A stretch of DNA of 64,000 nucleotides from assembly GCF_001427605.1 (NCBI RefSeq), contig NZ_LMGZ01000021.1, positions 62,001-126,000 on the forward strand, written 5' to 3'. This DNA is from Devosia sp. Root635 (lineage in GTDB: Bacteria > Pseudomonadota > Alphaproteobacteria > Rhizobiales > Devosiaceae). The position numbers were made by a program, and so were the translations under genes. Of this stretch, positions 1-9,437 are shown piece by piece. The notes under the pieces were generated by a model that saw only the letters and a program-made list of their open reading frames with translations, was not told where the DNA came from and made no database searches. The first letter of the stretch is position 1. Each line of letters starts with the position of its first letter.

Positions 1-387
1 CAGCAGCGTCTTGCCCGAACCGGTGGGACCGATCAGCAGGATGTTGGACTTGGAGAGTTCGACATCCTGGTTCTTGCTGGCATGGTGCAGCCGCTTGTAG
101 TGGTTGTGGACGGCCACGGAGAGCACGCGCTTGGCGCGGAACTGGCCGATGACATAGTCGTCGAGCACCTTGCAGATCTCGGCAGGGGTCGGCACGCCAT
201 CGGAGGACTTGACCATCGAGGTCTTGTTCTCTTCGCGGATGATGTCCATGCACAGCTCGACGCATTCATCGCAGATGAACACGGTCGGACCGGCGATCAG
301 CTTGCGAACCTCGTGCTGGGATTTCCCGCAGAACGAGCAGTAAAGCGTGTTCTTCGAGGTTTCGCCGTTCGTTGTCTCTTTGGACAT
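1..387 (-). CDS. clpX: ATP-dependent Clp protease ATP-binding subunit ClpX (N-terminal part)
   Basis: This is the AAA+ unfoldase that feeds substrates to ClpP in the cytoplasm. Only the first 129 residues lie in the window; the gene runs off the left edge. The N-terminal zinc-binding domain is visible as [11 protein letters not shown] (about residues 18-28) followed by CDECVELC, the four-cysteine ClpX signature. The ATPase domain then starts, with Walker [11 protein letters not shown] at the cut end. The start ATG at 387 gives the usual MSK-type N-terminus. clpP lies 174 bases upstream on the same strand, the normal clpP-clpX order. Identity is clear; nothing can be said about the missing C-terminal part. 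Confidence 0.97.
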   Translation of the reverse strand, partial: MSKETTNGETSKNTLYCSFCGKSQHEVRKLIAGPTVFICDECVELCMDIIREENKTSMVKSSDGVPTPAEICKVLDDYVIGQFRAKRVLSVAVHNHYKRLHHASKNQDVELSKSNILLIGPTGSGKTLL

Positions 388-468
388 CCTGGTCACTCCC
401 GGGGGCAGAGCGCCCCCAAAACTCAGCGTTATCGGAAACCGTAACGCCGAAGGCATAAACAAAGTCTA

Positions 469-499
469 AGCCGGAACGATCCTAAAGACCGTTCCGGCT
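469..499. repeat. Perfect inverted repeat between clpP and clpX
   Basis: AGCCGGAACG (469-478) is exactly complementary to CGTTCCGGCT (490-499) around an 11-base loop. In the clpP to clpX direction the stem is followed by only a weak T-rich stretch. It could be an attenuator or an RNA processing or stability hairpin rather than a full terminator. The stem is directly visible; its function is inferred. Confidence 0.6.
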
Positions 500-561
500 C
501 GGTGCAATTGCGCGCGGATCACAGTCCACGGCGCATCGGAGTTGTGCTTAACGTAGGTCAA

Positions 562-1191
562 TCAGCTCGCGGCATCCGGAACGATGCGCTTTTCCATGAC
601 GCTGTCGATGATGCCGAAGGCCTGCGCTTCCTCCGGGGAGAGGAAGTTGTCGCGCTCGAGAGCGCGCTCGATCTCGTCGTAGGTGCGGCCGGTGTGCTTC
701 TCATAAATCTGATTAAGACGGCGCTTCAAGCCCTCGACTTCCTTGGCATGAATCAGGATGTCGGTGACCTGGCCCTGATAGCCGCCGGACGGCTGGTGGA
801 CCATGATGCGCGAGTTCGGCAGCGAGGTGCGCATGCCTTTTTCACCGGCCGTGAGCAGCAGCGAGCCCATGGACGCAGCCTGGCCCATGACCATGGTGGC
901 CACGGCCGGGCGGATGAACTGCATGGTGTCGTAGATGGAAAGACCTGCTGTCACCACGCCGCCGGGGGAGTTGATATAGAGCGCGATTTCCTTTTTCGGA
1001 TTCTCCGATTCGAGGAACAGGAGCTGCGCCACGATGAGCGAGGCCATGTTGTCCTCGACCACGCCGGTCACAAAGATGATGCGCTCGCGCAGCAGGCGCG
1101 AATAGATGTCGAAGGCGCGCTCGCCGCGGTTCGACTGCTCGACCACCATGGGAACGAGCGTGTTCATGTAGATATCGTGCGGATCCCGCAT
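562..1191 (-). CDS. clpP: ATP-dependent Clp protease proteolytic subunit ClpP
   Basis: This is the serine peptidase of the ClpXP and ClpAP proteases, which forms a double heptameric ring in the cytoplasm. The 209-residue protein has the full catalytic triad, by count Ser107 (GQAASMGS), His132 (MVHQPSGG) and Asp181 (RDNFL), offset by ten from the E. coli numbering. The reading frame extends further upstream, but the ATG at 1191 is chosen because an AAAGGGG ribosome binding site precedes it and [16 protein letters not shown] is the usual alphaproteobacterial N-terminus. It lies upstream of clpX, consistent with stress-controlled protein turnover. A candidate heat-shock promoter lies about 170 bases upstream. 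Confidence 0.97.
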   Translation of the reverse strand: MRDPHDIYMNTLVPMVVEQSNRGERAFDIYSRLLRERIIFVTGVVEDNMASLIVAQLLFLESENPKKEIALYINSPGGVVTAGLSIYDTMQFIRPAVATMVMGQAASMGSLLLTAGEKGMRTSLPNSRIMVHQPSGGYQGQVTDILIHAKEVEGLKRRLNQIYEKHTGRTYDEIERALERDNFLSPEEAQAFGIIDSVMEKRIVPDAAS

Positions 1192-1362
1192 GTGATGCCC
1201 CTTTTGCCGTGCCGGGTCGCGGACCGGGCTGGCCGTTTTCTCAGGTTTGAAACACGATCCCTTCCCGAACTCGGACATCGGGGGTCCGGGGATCATGCCG
1301 AAATTCGAATCGACGCGACGGCCGATTGCAGACTATGCCGCCTTAAGGGCGGGTAAAGGCAC

Positions 1363-1391
1363 AGATAGGCGGCAATGGGCCGGGCTTCAAT
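1363..1391 (-). promoter_or_regulatory. Candidate RpoH (sigma-32) type promoter of clpP
   Basis: On the minus strand TTGAA (1390-1386) is followed after 16 bases by CCTATCT. This resembles the CTTGAA / CCCATNT heat-shock promoter pattern, and clpP is a common RpoH target. The predicted transcript would start near 1355 and carry a leader of about 165 bases. The match was found by eye and is not strong enough to be certain. Confidence 0.35.
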
Positions 1392-1441
1392 AGGTGTCGG
1401 CGGGAAGGGTGAACGCGCTGTTGGCAATCGGCACCCACCGC

Positions 1442-1517
1442 GTCACTCCCGCGAAAGCGGGAACCCCTGTTTACCCGAACCATCCCGAAACGGAGGTCCC
1501 CGCTTTCGCGGGGATGA
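1442..1517. repeat. Palindromic intergenic repeat, family E (plus the rest of the 1192-1544 gap)
   Basis: The left arm, with GTCACTCCCGCGAAAGCGGG, pairs imperfectly with the right arm, with CCCCGCTTTCGCGGGGATGAC, around a central spacer, and each arm can also fold on itself. It lies in a 353-base stretch without a gene between clpP and a small ORF. Apart from the candidate clpP promoter I see nothing else in that stretch. A short hairpin with a similar GC core occurs at 28633-28650. Confidence 0.6.
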
Positions 1518-1544
1518 CTCCGCGGAGAGGCGCAGGCTTCCGGC

Positions 1545-1775
1545 TTAAGCCGAAAAGCTGACCGCCACGCCCTTCTTGCGGAAATAGGCCTGCATCAGCT
1601 TGCGGCCCTGGCGGTTGGACTGGGCCAGCTTGCCGGGCTCGAACACGGCTTCCTTGGCACCCTCGCTGGCCATGGCGGCCTTGAGGGCGGCAATGTGGGT
1701 ATCGAGGTCTTCGTTGTCGGCCTTGATCGAGGCGTAGATATTGTCGATGGCCTGGTTCAGGGTCAGGTCGCTCAT
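1545..1775 (-). CDS. Small hypothetical protein (76 residues)
   Basis: I do not recognise this family. The product starts MSDLTLNQAIDNIYASIKAD, is mainly helical in appearance, and ends in a basic segment (SNRQGRKLMQAYFRKKG). It has no signal peptide or membrane segment. The ATG at 1775 is preferred over an in-frame GTG at 1784 because GAGGAG lies nine bases upstream of it, which supports real translation. The downstream gap to clpP is filled by a palindromic repeat, so it is probably monocistronic. Function unknown. Confidence 0.65.
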   Translation of the reverse strand: MSDLTLNQAIDNIYASIKADNEDLDTHIAALKAAMASEGAKEAVFEPGKLAQSNRQGRKLMQAYFRKKGVAVSFSA

Positions 1776-1894
1776 GGCATGCACTCCTCAGTCGCGCTGG
1801 CGCCTTCAAGACATCATCGGCGCGGGCTTGCCAAGCCCTTTCGGTGACTTTGTCCGGGCAGCCCCCGTGGCGCCGCCCGGAATTGGCATGGCCG

Positions 1895-2290
1895 TCAGGG
1901 CAGACGGAATTCCGGTCGAGCCTCGCCGGTCTCGCTGTGGCGATGATCCTCGATGAGCGGCCGGATTTCGAGGCGGCAATGGGCGGCGATGGGGTCGTCG
2001 TCGAACAGCGACACGGCTTCTGCCATGTCCCGTGCTTCCACGAGGATGAAGCCGCCCACCACCTCCTTGGTCTCGGCATAGGGACCGTCGACCAGCGACA
2101 GCTTCAGCCGACGGCGGTCGATCGTGGTGCCCGAAGCCACATCGGCCAGGGGCGAAGCGAAGAGCAGGTGGCCGGATTGGCGCAGCTTGTGGTCGTGCGC
2201 GATGGTGGCGTCGTCGACCGCGCGCATCTGTTCGGGAGTGTAGCCGGCAAAGGCGTCGGGGCCGAAATAGGCCAGGCAGAGGAATTTCAT
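1895..2290 (-). CDS. YCII-related (YciI/DGPF) domain protein
   Basis: A 131-residue YCII-related protein. The fold shows in MKFLCLAYFGPDAF at the start, the dyad region IAHDHKLRQSGHLLFASPL, the DGPYAETKEVVGGF motif that gives the DGPF name, and the EARDMAEAVSLFDDDPIAAH segment. These proteins are small ferredoxin-fold enzymes or accessory proteins. Some sit beside ECF sigma factors, but no sigma factor is present here. AAGGAG lies nine bases upstream of the ATG. The gene is divergent from the cytochrome P450 gene. The substrate is unknown. Confidence 0.85.
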   Translation of the reverse strand: MKFLCLAYFGPDAFAGYTPEQMRAVDDATIAHDHKLRQSGHLLFASPLADVASGTTIDRRRLKLSLVDGPYAETKEVVGGFILVEARDMAEAVSLFDDDPIAAHCRLEIRPLIEDHRHSETGEARPEFRLP

Positions 2291-2442
2291 GTTCGGTCTC
2301 CTTGGTTGAACACCACCCCGACGAATGGTCCTGCAACGGCTCGACTATTTTTCCCGAGCTTTTTTGCATCGCTGGCGCCGCCCATTTGCAAGGCGCCGCA
2401 GAGCTCCCCTATTGTGGCCGGGAACCAGCCTCCCGGACAATC

Positions 2443-3699
2443 ATGGCCGCCATTATCCAGCTCAAGCCGATCACCGACGTTCCCGCCCATCGTCGCGCCA
2501 GCGCCGAGCCGCGCGATCCGGCCTTTTTCCAGAACCCCTATGCCTTCTACGACCGGCTGCATGGGAGCGATCCGACCTTCTTCTGGGAGCAGTATGGGCA
2601 CTGGTGCTTTGCCGGGTTCAAGGATGTGAGCGCCCTGCTCCGCGACAAGCGGTTCGGGCGGGAAATCCTGCATGTGGCGACGCGCGAGGAGCTGGGCATG
2701 CCTGCGCCCAAGCCGCATACGGCGGCGTTCGACCTGACCGAGAAATATTCGCTGCTGAACCTGGAGCCGCCGGGGCATACACGGCTGCGCACGCTGGTCA
2801 ACCGGGCCTTTGTGTCCCGGCATGTGGAGCAGCTGCGGCCGCGCATCGCCAGGCTGGCCAACGAGATGATCGATGGGTTCGAGGGGCAGGACTCCGTCGA
2901 TCTGATCAAGGCCTTCGCGGCGCCGATTCCGGCCATCATCATTGCCGAAATGATCGGTCTGCCGGCGGAAAGCGCGCCGCAATTGCTGGCCTGGTCCAAC
3001 CGTATGGTGGCCATGTACATGTTCGGGGTGAGCCACGAGACCGAGCTCGACGCCAACCAGGCGTCGCAGGATTTCATGAATTTTCTCGCGGCCTCGATCG
3101 CCGAGCGGCGCAAGCAGCCGCGCGAGGACCTGCTGAGCCACATGCTGACCTCGGACCGCGACGGCGATGTGCTGAGCGAGGAGGAGGTCATGTCCACCGC
3201 CATCCTGCTGCTCAATGCCGGGCATGAGGCGACGGTCCACACCACAGGCAATGGCGTGAAGGCGATCCTCGAAAGCGGTATCGACCCGGTTACGCTTTTT
3301 TCTGATGAGGCGCAGACGGCGGCGACGGTGGAGGAGTGTTTGCGCTTCGATGCGCCGCTGCATCTGTTCACCCGCTATGCGCTCGATGACCTGGACTATG
3401 AAGGGTTGCACCTGCGCAAGGGCGATGTGATCGGGCTGATGCTGGGCGCGGCCAATCGCGATCCCAGGCGGTTTGCCAATGCGAATACATTCGACCCGTT
3501 CCGCACGGATGGCGCCAATGTGAGCTTTGGCGCGGGCATCCATTTCTGCATCGGGGCGCCGTTGGCGCGGATCGAACTGCAGGTGGCATTCAGTGAGCTG
3601 TTCAAGCGGCTGCCGAAGCTGAGGTTGGCGGAAGCGCCACGGTATAACGACGTGTACCACTTCCACGGGCTGGAGAAGCTGGTGGTGAGCTGGCGGTAG
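2443..3699 (+). CDS. Cytochrome P450
   Basis: A soluble bacterial-type haem monooxygenase of 418 residues. Diagnostic parts are the I-helix oxygen-binding motif AGHEAT, the ExxR motif in the K-helix (EECLRF), and the haem ligand loop FGAGIHFCIGAPLAR with the cysteine thiolate. The frame is open further upstream, but the ATG at 2443 gives the normal bacterial P450 N-terminus (DPAFFQNPYAFYDRLH). There is no membrane anchor, ferredoxin or reductase beside it, so its redox partners must be encoded elsewhere. The substrate cannot be deduced: the neighbours (a YCII protein and an NAD(P)HX repair enzyme) do not form a recognisable pathway. Confidence 0.95.
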   Translation: MAAIIQLKPITDVPAHRRASAEPRDPAFFQNPYAFYDRLHGSDPTFFWEQYGHWCFAGFKDVSALLRDKRFGREILHVATREELGMPAPKPHTAAFDLTEKYSLLNLEPPGHTRLRTLVNRAFVSRHVEQLRPRIARLANEMIDGFEGQDSVDLIKAFAAPIPAIIIAEMIGLPAESAPQLLAWSNRMVAMYMFGVSHETELDANQASQDFMNFLAASIAERRKQPREDLLSHMLTSDRDGDVLSEEEVMSTAILLLNAGHEATVHTTGNGVKAILESGIDPVTLFSDEAQTAATVEECLRFDAPLHLFTRYALDDLDYEGLHLRKGDVIGLMLGAANRDPRRFANANTFDPFRTDGANVSFGAGIHFCIGAPLARIELQVAFSELFKRLPKLRLAEAPRYNDVYHFHGLEKLVVSWR

Positions 3700-3701
3700 G
3701 G

Positions 3702-3829
3702 GCACGCCCTCGTGGTTCGAGGCTCGTGAAGAACGAGCACCTCACCATGAGGGCTACTTTAACCGCGGTGTACCAGTAGCCCTCATGGTGAGGCGGGAGC
3801 GCAGCGACCCTCGAACCACGAGGGCGTGC
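3702..3829. repeat. Long palindromic repeat, family D, copy 1
   Basis: A 128-base inverted repeat. The outer arms GCACGCCCTCGTGGTTCGAG and their exact complement enclose a second pair, CCTCACCATGAGGGCTACT and its near-exact complement, separated by a short loop. The same nested structure recurs at 15780-15906, with different bases in parts of the loops and the outer spacers. It fills nearly the whole space between two convergent genes (P450 and nnr). It might act as a bidirectional terminator or be a non-autonomous mobile palindrome. Confidence 0.85.
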
Positions 3830-3836
3830 CGAGATT

Positions 3837-5309
3837 CTAGAAACTCGCCAATACCCCCGGCAGCAGCAGGGGCAAGTCCTCGCTGATCAGGCCCGGTCCG
3901 CCGAAGCGGTTGGCGGCTTCGGCGTGAAGCCAGACGGCCGCGCAGGCGGCTTCCCAGCCTGCCATGCCCTGCCCCATGAGGCCGGCAATCATGCCCGCCA
4001 GCACGTCGCCTGAGCCGGCCGTTCCGAGCCAGGCGGGGGCGTTGGCATTGATGGCGGCGCGGCCATCGGGACTGGCGATGACGGTGTCGCTGCCCTTGAG
4101 GACGATGATGGCGCCGGAATGGGCGGCGGCGACGCGGGCCTTTTCCAGCTTGCCGCCGGGCACATCGCCGAAGAGGCGCTGGAACTCGCCCTCATGCGGG
4201 GTCATGACCACCGGACGGCCATCGGCCTTGATGGCGGCAAAGAGCGCGTCGGTCTTGCCGGCAAAGCTGGTGAGGGCGTCGGCATCGAGGACGGTGGCGG
4301 CGCCGGAGGTGAGGATGGCCAGGACGTTGTCGCGGGTTTGCCCGCCGATGCCAGCGGCCGGGCCGATGACGACGGCATTGATGCGATTGTCACCCAGCAG
4401 GTCGATCAGCGCCGCGGTGTCGGCGGCGGGCTTGAGCATGACGGCGGTGACATGGGCGGCGTGGATGGTGAGGGCCGCTTCCGAGCCGGCTAGCGAGACC
4501 AGACCTGCCCCGACGCGGAAGGCGGCCATGGCCGCGAGGCGTGCGGCGCCGGTCTGCAAGGGACCGCCCGAGACCACCACGACGTGACCGCGGTCGAACT
4601 TGTTGCTTTCGTTGCCGGCGGCCGGGATCGACCAGAGGCTGGGCGTATTCTGCCAGGCACTGGCCGCTATGGACTCCAGCGCGGTTTCGGGGATGCCGAT
4701 TTCGGCCAGCACCACCTCGCCGCAGCATTCGCGGCCAGGCTGCAGCAGATGGCCGGGCTTGAGGCGGAAGAAAGTGACCGTCATGTCCGACACCATGGCG
4801 GTGCCCAGCACGGCGCCGGTGGCGCCGTCGACGCCGCTGGGCAGATCGACGCTGACGACCGGTCGGCTGCTGGCATTGACCGCCGCGATGATGGCGGCGA
4901 ACTCACCCTCCGCATCGCGGTCGAGCCCTGCCCCCAGCAGCGCATCGACGATCAGGTCGGCGCCTTCGATGTCCTTGTCGGTCGGCGCCTCGATGCGGCC
5001 GGTCCATTGCCCGGCCATGGCGGCGGCATCGCCCTTGAGGGCCTCGCGCGGGCCGACAAGGCGAAGCTGCACCGGCCACCCTTTCTGCTTGAGCAGCCGC
5101 GCCACCACGAATCCGTCGCCGCCATTGTTGCCGGGCCCGCACAGGACCAGTACCGAGCGCTGGTAGTAGCGTTCCACGATGGCCTCGGCCACCGCCTTAC
5201 CTGCCGCCTCCATGAGCTTCTGCGACTTGATGCCGGACTGGATGGCGAGGCGGTCGGCCTCGGCCATCTGGCGCGGCGTGAGCAGGGTATCGGCTTGGGC
5301 GGTGGTCAT
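3837..5309 (-). CDS. nnr: Bifunctional NAD(P)HX epimerase / ADP-dependent NAD(P)HX dehydratase
   Basis: This enzyme repairs hydrated NADH and NADPH: the N-terminal YjeF_N domain epimerises R-NAD(P)HX and the C-terminal ribokinase-like domain dehydrates the S form. The 490-residue protein shows [16 protein letters not shown] in the N-terminal half. The C-terminal half has the dehydratase signatures [13 protein letters not shown] and [20 protein letters not shown]. The ATG at 5309 has GCAGGA upstream and is preferred to an earlier GTG at 5351. The gene is convergent with the P450 gene across a long palindrome. No regulatory site was seen. Confidence 0.93.
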   Translation of the reverse strand: MTTAQADTLLTPRQMAEADRLAIQSGIKSQKLMEAAGKAVAEAIVERYYQRSVLVLCGPGNNGGDGFVVARLLKQKGWPVQLRLVGPREALKGDAAAMAGQWTGRIEAPTDKDIEGADLIVDALLGAGLDRDAEGEFAAIIAAVNASSRPVVSVDLPSGVDGATGAVLGTAMVSDMTVTFFRLKPGHLLQPGRECCGEVVLAEIGIPETALESIAASAWQNTPSLWSIPAAGNESNKFDRGHVVVVSGGPLQTGAARLAAMAAFRVGAGLVSLAGSEAALTIHAAHVTAVMLKPAADTAALIDLLGDNRINAVVIGPAAGIGGQTRDNVLAILTSGAATVLDADALTSFAGKTDALFAAIKADGRPVVMTPHEGEFQRLFGDVPGGKLEKARVAAAHSGAIIVLKGSDTVIASPDGRAAINANAPAWLGTAGSGDVLAGMIAGLMGQGMAGWEAACAAVWLHAEAANRFGGPGLISEDLPLLLPGVLASF

Positions 5310-5360
5310 GGATGGTCCTGCGTGTTTGGGTTTGCGCTTCGATGCTATCACACTCTCGAT

Positions 5361-5463
5361 GTCATCCCGGCCTTGAGCCGGGATCCATCCTGAGATGGAT
5401 CATCTGACACCTTGCGGCCGCGGAGTGATCTCGGGATGGGCCCCGGCTCAAGGCCGGGGTGAC
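5361..5463. repeat. Palindromic repeat, family A, copy 1
   Basis: The left arm starts GTCATCCCGGCCTTGAGCCG and the right arm ends with its near-exact complement, around a central stretch containing CACCTTGCGGCCGCGGAGTG. Copies occur at 20453-20557 (close) and 58216-58307 (diverged). The element lies in the gap between the nnr start and the trigger factor terminator. Confidence 0.85.
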
Positions 5464-5494
5464 ACCGTGGGTGGGATGGACGGTGCCACAGGAA

Positions 5495-5527
5495 CAAAAC
5501 AAAAAGCCGCCCATTTCTGGGCGGCTT
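5495..5527 (-). terminator. Rho-independent terminator of tig
   Basis: On the minus strand a perfect 9-bp stem, AGCCGCCCA / TGGGCGGCT with a four-base loop, is followed at once by TTTTTGTTTTG. It lies about 70 bases downstream of the trigger factor stop codon and is the best terminator in this part of the window. Confidence 0.9.
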
Positions 5528-5540
5528 CTGAACTTGGAGC

Positions 5541-5592
5541 AAGGCCCCCTCACCCGGCGCTGCGCGCCGACCTCTCCCCGAAGGGGCGAGGT
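5541..5592. repeat. Short intergenic repeat, family B, copy 1
   Basis: This is the AAGGCCCCCTCACCCGGCGC... CCGACCTCTCCCC... GGGGCGAGGT element. It holds two small hairpins (GGCGCTGCGCGCC and the CCTCTCCCC / GGGGCGAGG pair). Related copies lie at 9379, 13181, 24790 (a double, inverted form) and 46688. Here it sits between the tig stop codon and the tig terminator. Confidence 0.75.
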
Positions 5593-5596
5593 AAGA

Positions 5597-6976
5597 TTAG
5601 TGGTGATGCTCTTCCGGAACCTCGTCCTCGTCGGCCTGGATGAGCTTGGCCAGTTCGGTGCGGGTCATCTTCTTGTCGGTGATCTTGCCCTTTTCGGCAA
5701 CGAAATCGACGACCTTGTTCTCGAAGACGGGGGCACGGAGACCGGCAAGCGCTTGCGGGTTCTTGCGGTAGTAGTCGTAGACCTGCTGTTCCTGGCCGGG
5801 GAAGCGGCGCACTTCGGCGATGAGCGCCTGCTGGTGCTCTTCCTCGGTAACATCGACTTCGTTCTGGTTGCCGATTTCGGCGACGACCAGGCCCAGGCGC
5901 ACGCGGCGCTCGGCAATGGTGCGATACTGCTCGCGGGCGGCTTCCTCGGTGGTGCCTTCATCCTCGAAGGAGCGGCCGTGGCTTTCCACTTCATGCTGGA
6001 CGCGCTGCCAGATGGTGTTGAATTCGGCATCGACCAACTGGGCCGGGACGTCGAACTTGTGGCCGTCATCAAGCGCATCGAGAATCTGGCGCTTGACGTG
6101 CTGGCGGCTCATCGAGGCGAGAGCGGCTTCCATCTGCGTCTTGACGGCGGCGCGCATGGCTTCGACGTTCTCGACGCCGAGGCGCTTGGCGAAATCGTCG
6201 TCCAGCTCGCCCTGGTTGGGGCCATCGACATGGAGAATCGTGACTTCGAACTGGGCCTTCTTACCGGCCAGTTCGTCGCTCTGGTAATCCTTGGGGAAGG
6301 TCACCTCGATTTCGCGGGTCTCGCCCTTCTTCATGCCGACGAGCTGCTCTTCGAAGCCGGGGATGAACTCGCCGGCGCCGACGGTCAGGTGAGCGTGATC
6401 GGAGGTGCCGCCATCGAAGGGCTTGCCCTTGATCTTGCCGACGAAGCTGAGGCCGAGACGGTCGCCGGTCTCGACGACGCCATCGTCACCCTTGTCGGTA
6501 TAGCCGCGGTTCTGGGCGAAGACGCGGTTCACTTCGGCCGTGACTTCCTCGTCGGTGATGTCGATGACGGGCTTGTCGAGCTTGATGCCGTCGAGCTTCA
6601 TCAGCGTGACCGGCGGCAGCACTTCATATTCGACCTCGAAAGCCAGGTCGGCCTTGCCGTCGAGCACGTCGTTGATGACGGCCTGATCGTCGGGCAGATC
6701 GACCTTGGGCTGGGCGGCGGCGCGTTCCTTGCGCTCGTCGAGCGTGTCCGAAACGGTGGAATTGATGGCGTCGGTCATGACTTCCGACATGGCCGAGCGG
6801 CCGAACATCTTCTTGATATGGGCCAGCGGCACCTTGCCGGGACGGAAGCCCTTGATGTTGGCCTGGCCCTTGAGCTCTTCGAGCTTGGCGCCAAGGCGCT
6901 CATTGAGGGCGGCGGCCGGAATAGTAACGCTCAGTTTGCGCTTCAGGCCTTCATTGAGGGTTTCGGTAACCTGCAT
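5597..6976 (-). CDS. tig: Trigger factor (ribosome-associated chaperone and peptidyl-prolyl isomerase)
   Basis: Trigger factor binds the ribosomal exit tunnel and protects nascent chains. The 459-residue protein has the ribosome-docking signature GFRPGKVP (about residues 42-49), an FKBP-like isomerase domain (DRLGLSFVGKIKGKPFDGG), and a helical C-terminal chaperone domain. The tail ends EDEVPEEHHH, a natural histidine-rich end. The ATG at 6976 (MQVTETLNEGLKR) matches the family start, and GGGAC lies 9-13 bases upstream. Longer in-frame starts reach toward the tRNA gene and are rejected. tRNA-Leu lies just upstream, and a strong terminator follows. Confidence 0.96.
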   Translation of the reverse strand: MQVTETLNEGLKRKLSVTIPAAALNERLGAKLEELKGQANIKGFRPGKVPLAHIKKMFGRSAMSEVMTDAINSTVSDTLDERKERAAAQPKVDLPDDQAVINDVLDGKADLAFEVEYEVLPPVTLMKLDGIKLDKPVIDITDEEVTAEVNRVFAQNRGYTDKGDDGVVETGDRLGLSFVGKIKGKPFDGGTSDHAHLTVGAGEFIPGFEEQLVGMKKGETREIEVTFPKDYQSDELAGKKAQFEVTILHVDGPNQGELDDDFAKRLGVENVEAMRAAVKTQMEAALASMSRQHVKRQILDALDDGHKFDVPAQLVDAEFNTIWQRVQHEVESHGRSFEDEGTTEEAAREQYRTIAERRVRLGLVVAEIGNQNEVDVTEEEHQQALIAEVRRFPGQEQQVYDYYRKNPQALAGLRAPVFENKVVDFVAEKGKITDKKMTRTELAKLIQADEDEVPEEHHH

Positions 6977-7024
6977 TCGGTTTTGTCCCGTATTCATTGA
7001 TCGCGTGAGGGCCAGATCCCCAGG

Positions 7025-7109
7025 TGGTGCGGGTGAGAGGACTCGAACCTCCACGCCTTGCGGCGCTGGAACCTAAATCCAGTGCGTCTACCAGTTCCGC
7101 CACACCCGC
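7025..7109 (-). tRNA. tRNA-Leu (anticodon UAG)
   Basis: An 85-base tRNA read on the minus strand, starting GCGGGTGTGGCGGAACTGG. The acceptor stem GCGGGTG pairs with CACCCGC, the long variable arm (CGCCGCAAGGCG) is typical of leucine tRNA, and GGTTCGAGTCC forms the T arm. The anticodon loop TTTAGGT gives UAG. The CCA end is encoded in the DNA. It lies just upstream of trigger factor on the same strand. No duplicated 3' end, which would indicate an integrated element, was seen nearby. Confidence 0.95.
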
Positions 7110-7174
7110 AAAAGGACCCGTTGGCCGGGTTGGCGTTGCATCTATATGAAGATGGAAAGCCCGTCAAAGCCTAG

Positions 7175-7831
<657 letters not shown>

Positions 7832-7901
7832 GGGCCCTGCCCCCGGACGCGACAAAGCCGCAATACCAACACCAGCATTCCGATTTAGACAGGGGTAAAA
7901 A

Positions 7902-9311
7902 ATGACTACCGGAGCTGACCTCCTCAAGCGCATCAAGGACGAGAACATCAAGTATCTCGACCTGCGCTTCACCGACCCGCGCGGCAAGCTGCAGCATGTC
8001 ACGCTCGACGTTTCCATCGTCGATGAAGACCTGTTCGAAGAAGGCACCATGTTCGACGGTTCCTCGATCGGCGGCTGGAAGGCCATCAACGAGTCCGACA
8101 TGGTGCTGATGCCCGATCCGAACTCGGCCTATATGGACCCCTTCTTCGGCGCCTCGACCCTGGTGGTGAACTGCGACATTCTCGAGCCGCTGACTTACCA
8201 GCCCTACAGCCGCGACCCGCGCACCACGGCCAAGAAGGCCGAGGCATTCCTCAAGGCTTCCGGCATCGGCGACACCGTTGTTTTCGGCGCCGAGCCCGAA
8301 TTCTTCATGTTCGACGACGTGAAGTATTCCAACACCCCCTACAAGGTCGGTTTCGAAGTCGACCATCCGGAACTGCCGTCCAACAACGATACGGCCTATG
8401 AAGCCGGCAATACCGGCCACCATATCGGCCTCAAGAAGGGCTATTTCCCGGTGCCGCCGCTGGACAGCGCGCAGGATATCCGTGGTGAAATGCTGGCCGC
8501 CATGGCCGACATGGGCGTCGTGGTCGAAAAGCACCACCACGAAGTGGCCTCGGCCCAGCATGAACTCGGCATCAAGTTCGCGCCGATGATCAAGGCCGCC
8601 GACGACGTGCAGATCTACAAGTATGTCATCCACCAGGTCGCCAATGCCTATGGCAAGACCGTGACCTTCATGCCCAAGCCGGTCTTCGGCGATAACGGCT
8701 CGGGCATGCATTGCCACCAGTCGATCTGGAAGGACGGCAAGCCGCTGTTCGCGGGCGACCAGTATGCCGGCCTCAGCATGGATGCGCTGTACTATATCGG
8801 CGGCATCATCAAGCATGCCAAGGCGATCAACGCCTTCACCAACCCGACCACCAACAGCTACAAGCGCCTGGTGCCGGGCTTCGAAGCGCCGGTGCTGCTG
8901 GCCTATTCGGCCCGCAACCGTTCGGCCTCGTGCCGCATCCCGTTCGGCCAGTCGCCGAAGTCCAAGCGCATCGAAATCCGCTTCCCCGATCCGCTGGCCA
9001 ACCCCTACCTGGCCTTCTCGGCGATGTTGATGGCCGGGCTCGACGGCATCAAGAACAAGATCCATCCCGGCGACCCGATGGACAAGGATCTGTACGAGCT
9101 GCCGCGTCAGGAACTGATGCAGATTCCCCATGTCTGCGGCTCGCTGCGCGAAGCCCTGGCCAGCCTCGACCAGGATCGCGAATTCCTGCTGGCCGGTGGC
9201 GTGTTCGACAATGACCAGATCGACAGCTACATCGAGCTGAAGATGACAGAGGTCGTCAAGTTCGAGCAGACCCCGCATCCGGTGGAATACGAGATGTACT
9301 ACTCGGCGTAA
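7902..9311 (+). CDS. glnA: Glutamine synthetase type I
   Basis: Glutamine synthetase makes glutamine from glutamate, ammonia and ATP as a cytoplasmic dodecamer. The 469-residue protein has the beta-grasp signature [10 protein letters not shown], the ATP-binding region [16 protein letters not shown], and the adenylylation loop [11 protein letters not shown], where Tyr398 corresponds to the E. coli Tyr397 modified by GlnE. It is therefore a GSI-beta enzyme controlled by adenylylation. AGGGG lies seven bases ahead of the ATG. It forms an operon with glnB and ends at a clear rho-independent terminator. Confidence 0.98.
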   Translation: MTTGADLLKRIKDENIKYLDLRFTDPRGKLQHVTLDVSIVDEDLFEEGTMFDGSSIGGWKAINESDMVLMPDPNSAYMDPFFGASTLVVNCDILEPLTYQPYSRDPRTTAKKAEAFLKASGIGDTVVFGAEPEFFMFDDVKYSNTPYKVGFEVDHPELPSNNDTAYEAGNTGHHIGLKKGYFPVPPLDSAQDIRGEMLAAMADMGVVVEKHHHEVASAQHELGIKFAPMIKAADDVQIYKYVIHQVANAYGKTVTFMPKPVFGDNGSGMHCHQSIWKDGKPLFAGDQYAGLSMDALYYIGGIIKHAKAINAFTNPTTNSYKRLVPGFEAPVLLAYSARNRSASCRIPFGQSPKSKRIEIRFPDPLANPYLAFSAMLMAGLDGIKNKIHPGDPMDKDLYELPRQELMQIPHVCGSLREALASLDQDREFLLAGGVFDNDQIDSYIELKMTEVVKFEQTPHPVEYEMYYSA

Positions 9312-9330
9312 GGATCGCTGGATGAATGAG

Positions 9331-9358
9331 AAAGGGCCCCGTAACGGAGCCCTTTCTG
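9331..9358 (+). terminator. Rho-independent terminator of glnBA
   Basis: AAAGGGCCCC pairs with GGAGCCCTTT (one internal mismatch) around a five-base loop and is followed by CTGTTT. It lies 20 bases after the glnA stop. Confidence 0.85.
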
Positions 9359-9378
9359 TTTGGCTGGCAAGCTTGGAA

Positions 9379-9430
9379 GGCTCCCTTACCCGGCGCTACG
9401 CGCCGACCTCTCCCCAAAGGAAGAGGTAAG
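9379..9430. repeat. Short intergenic repeat, family B, copy 2
   Basis: TTACCCGGCGCTACGCGCCG followed by ACCTCTCCCCAAAGGAAGAGGTAAGG. It is a slightly decayed copy of the element at 5541-5592. It lies between the convergent glnA and PilZ genes. Confidence 0.7.
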
Positions 9431-9437
9431 GAAGCGT

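Noticed and set aside
469..499. Rho-independent terminator between clpP and clpX
   Set aside because: The stem is perfect but lacks a proper T-run in the clpP to clpX direction, so it is listed only as an inverted repeat.
2443..5309. P450 biosynthetic or catabolic gene cluster
   Set aside because: No ferredoxin, reductase, synthase or regulator is adjacent; the neighbours are an NAD(P)HX repair enzyme and a YCII protein.
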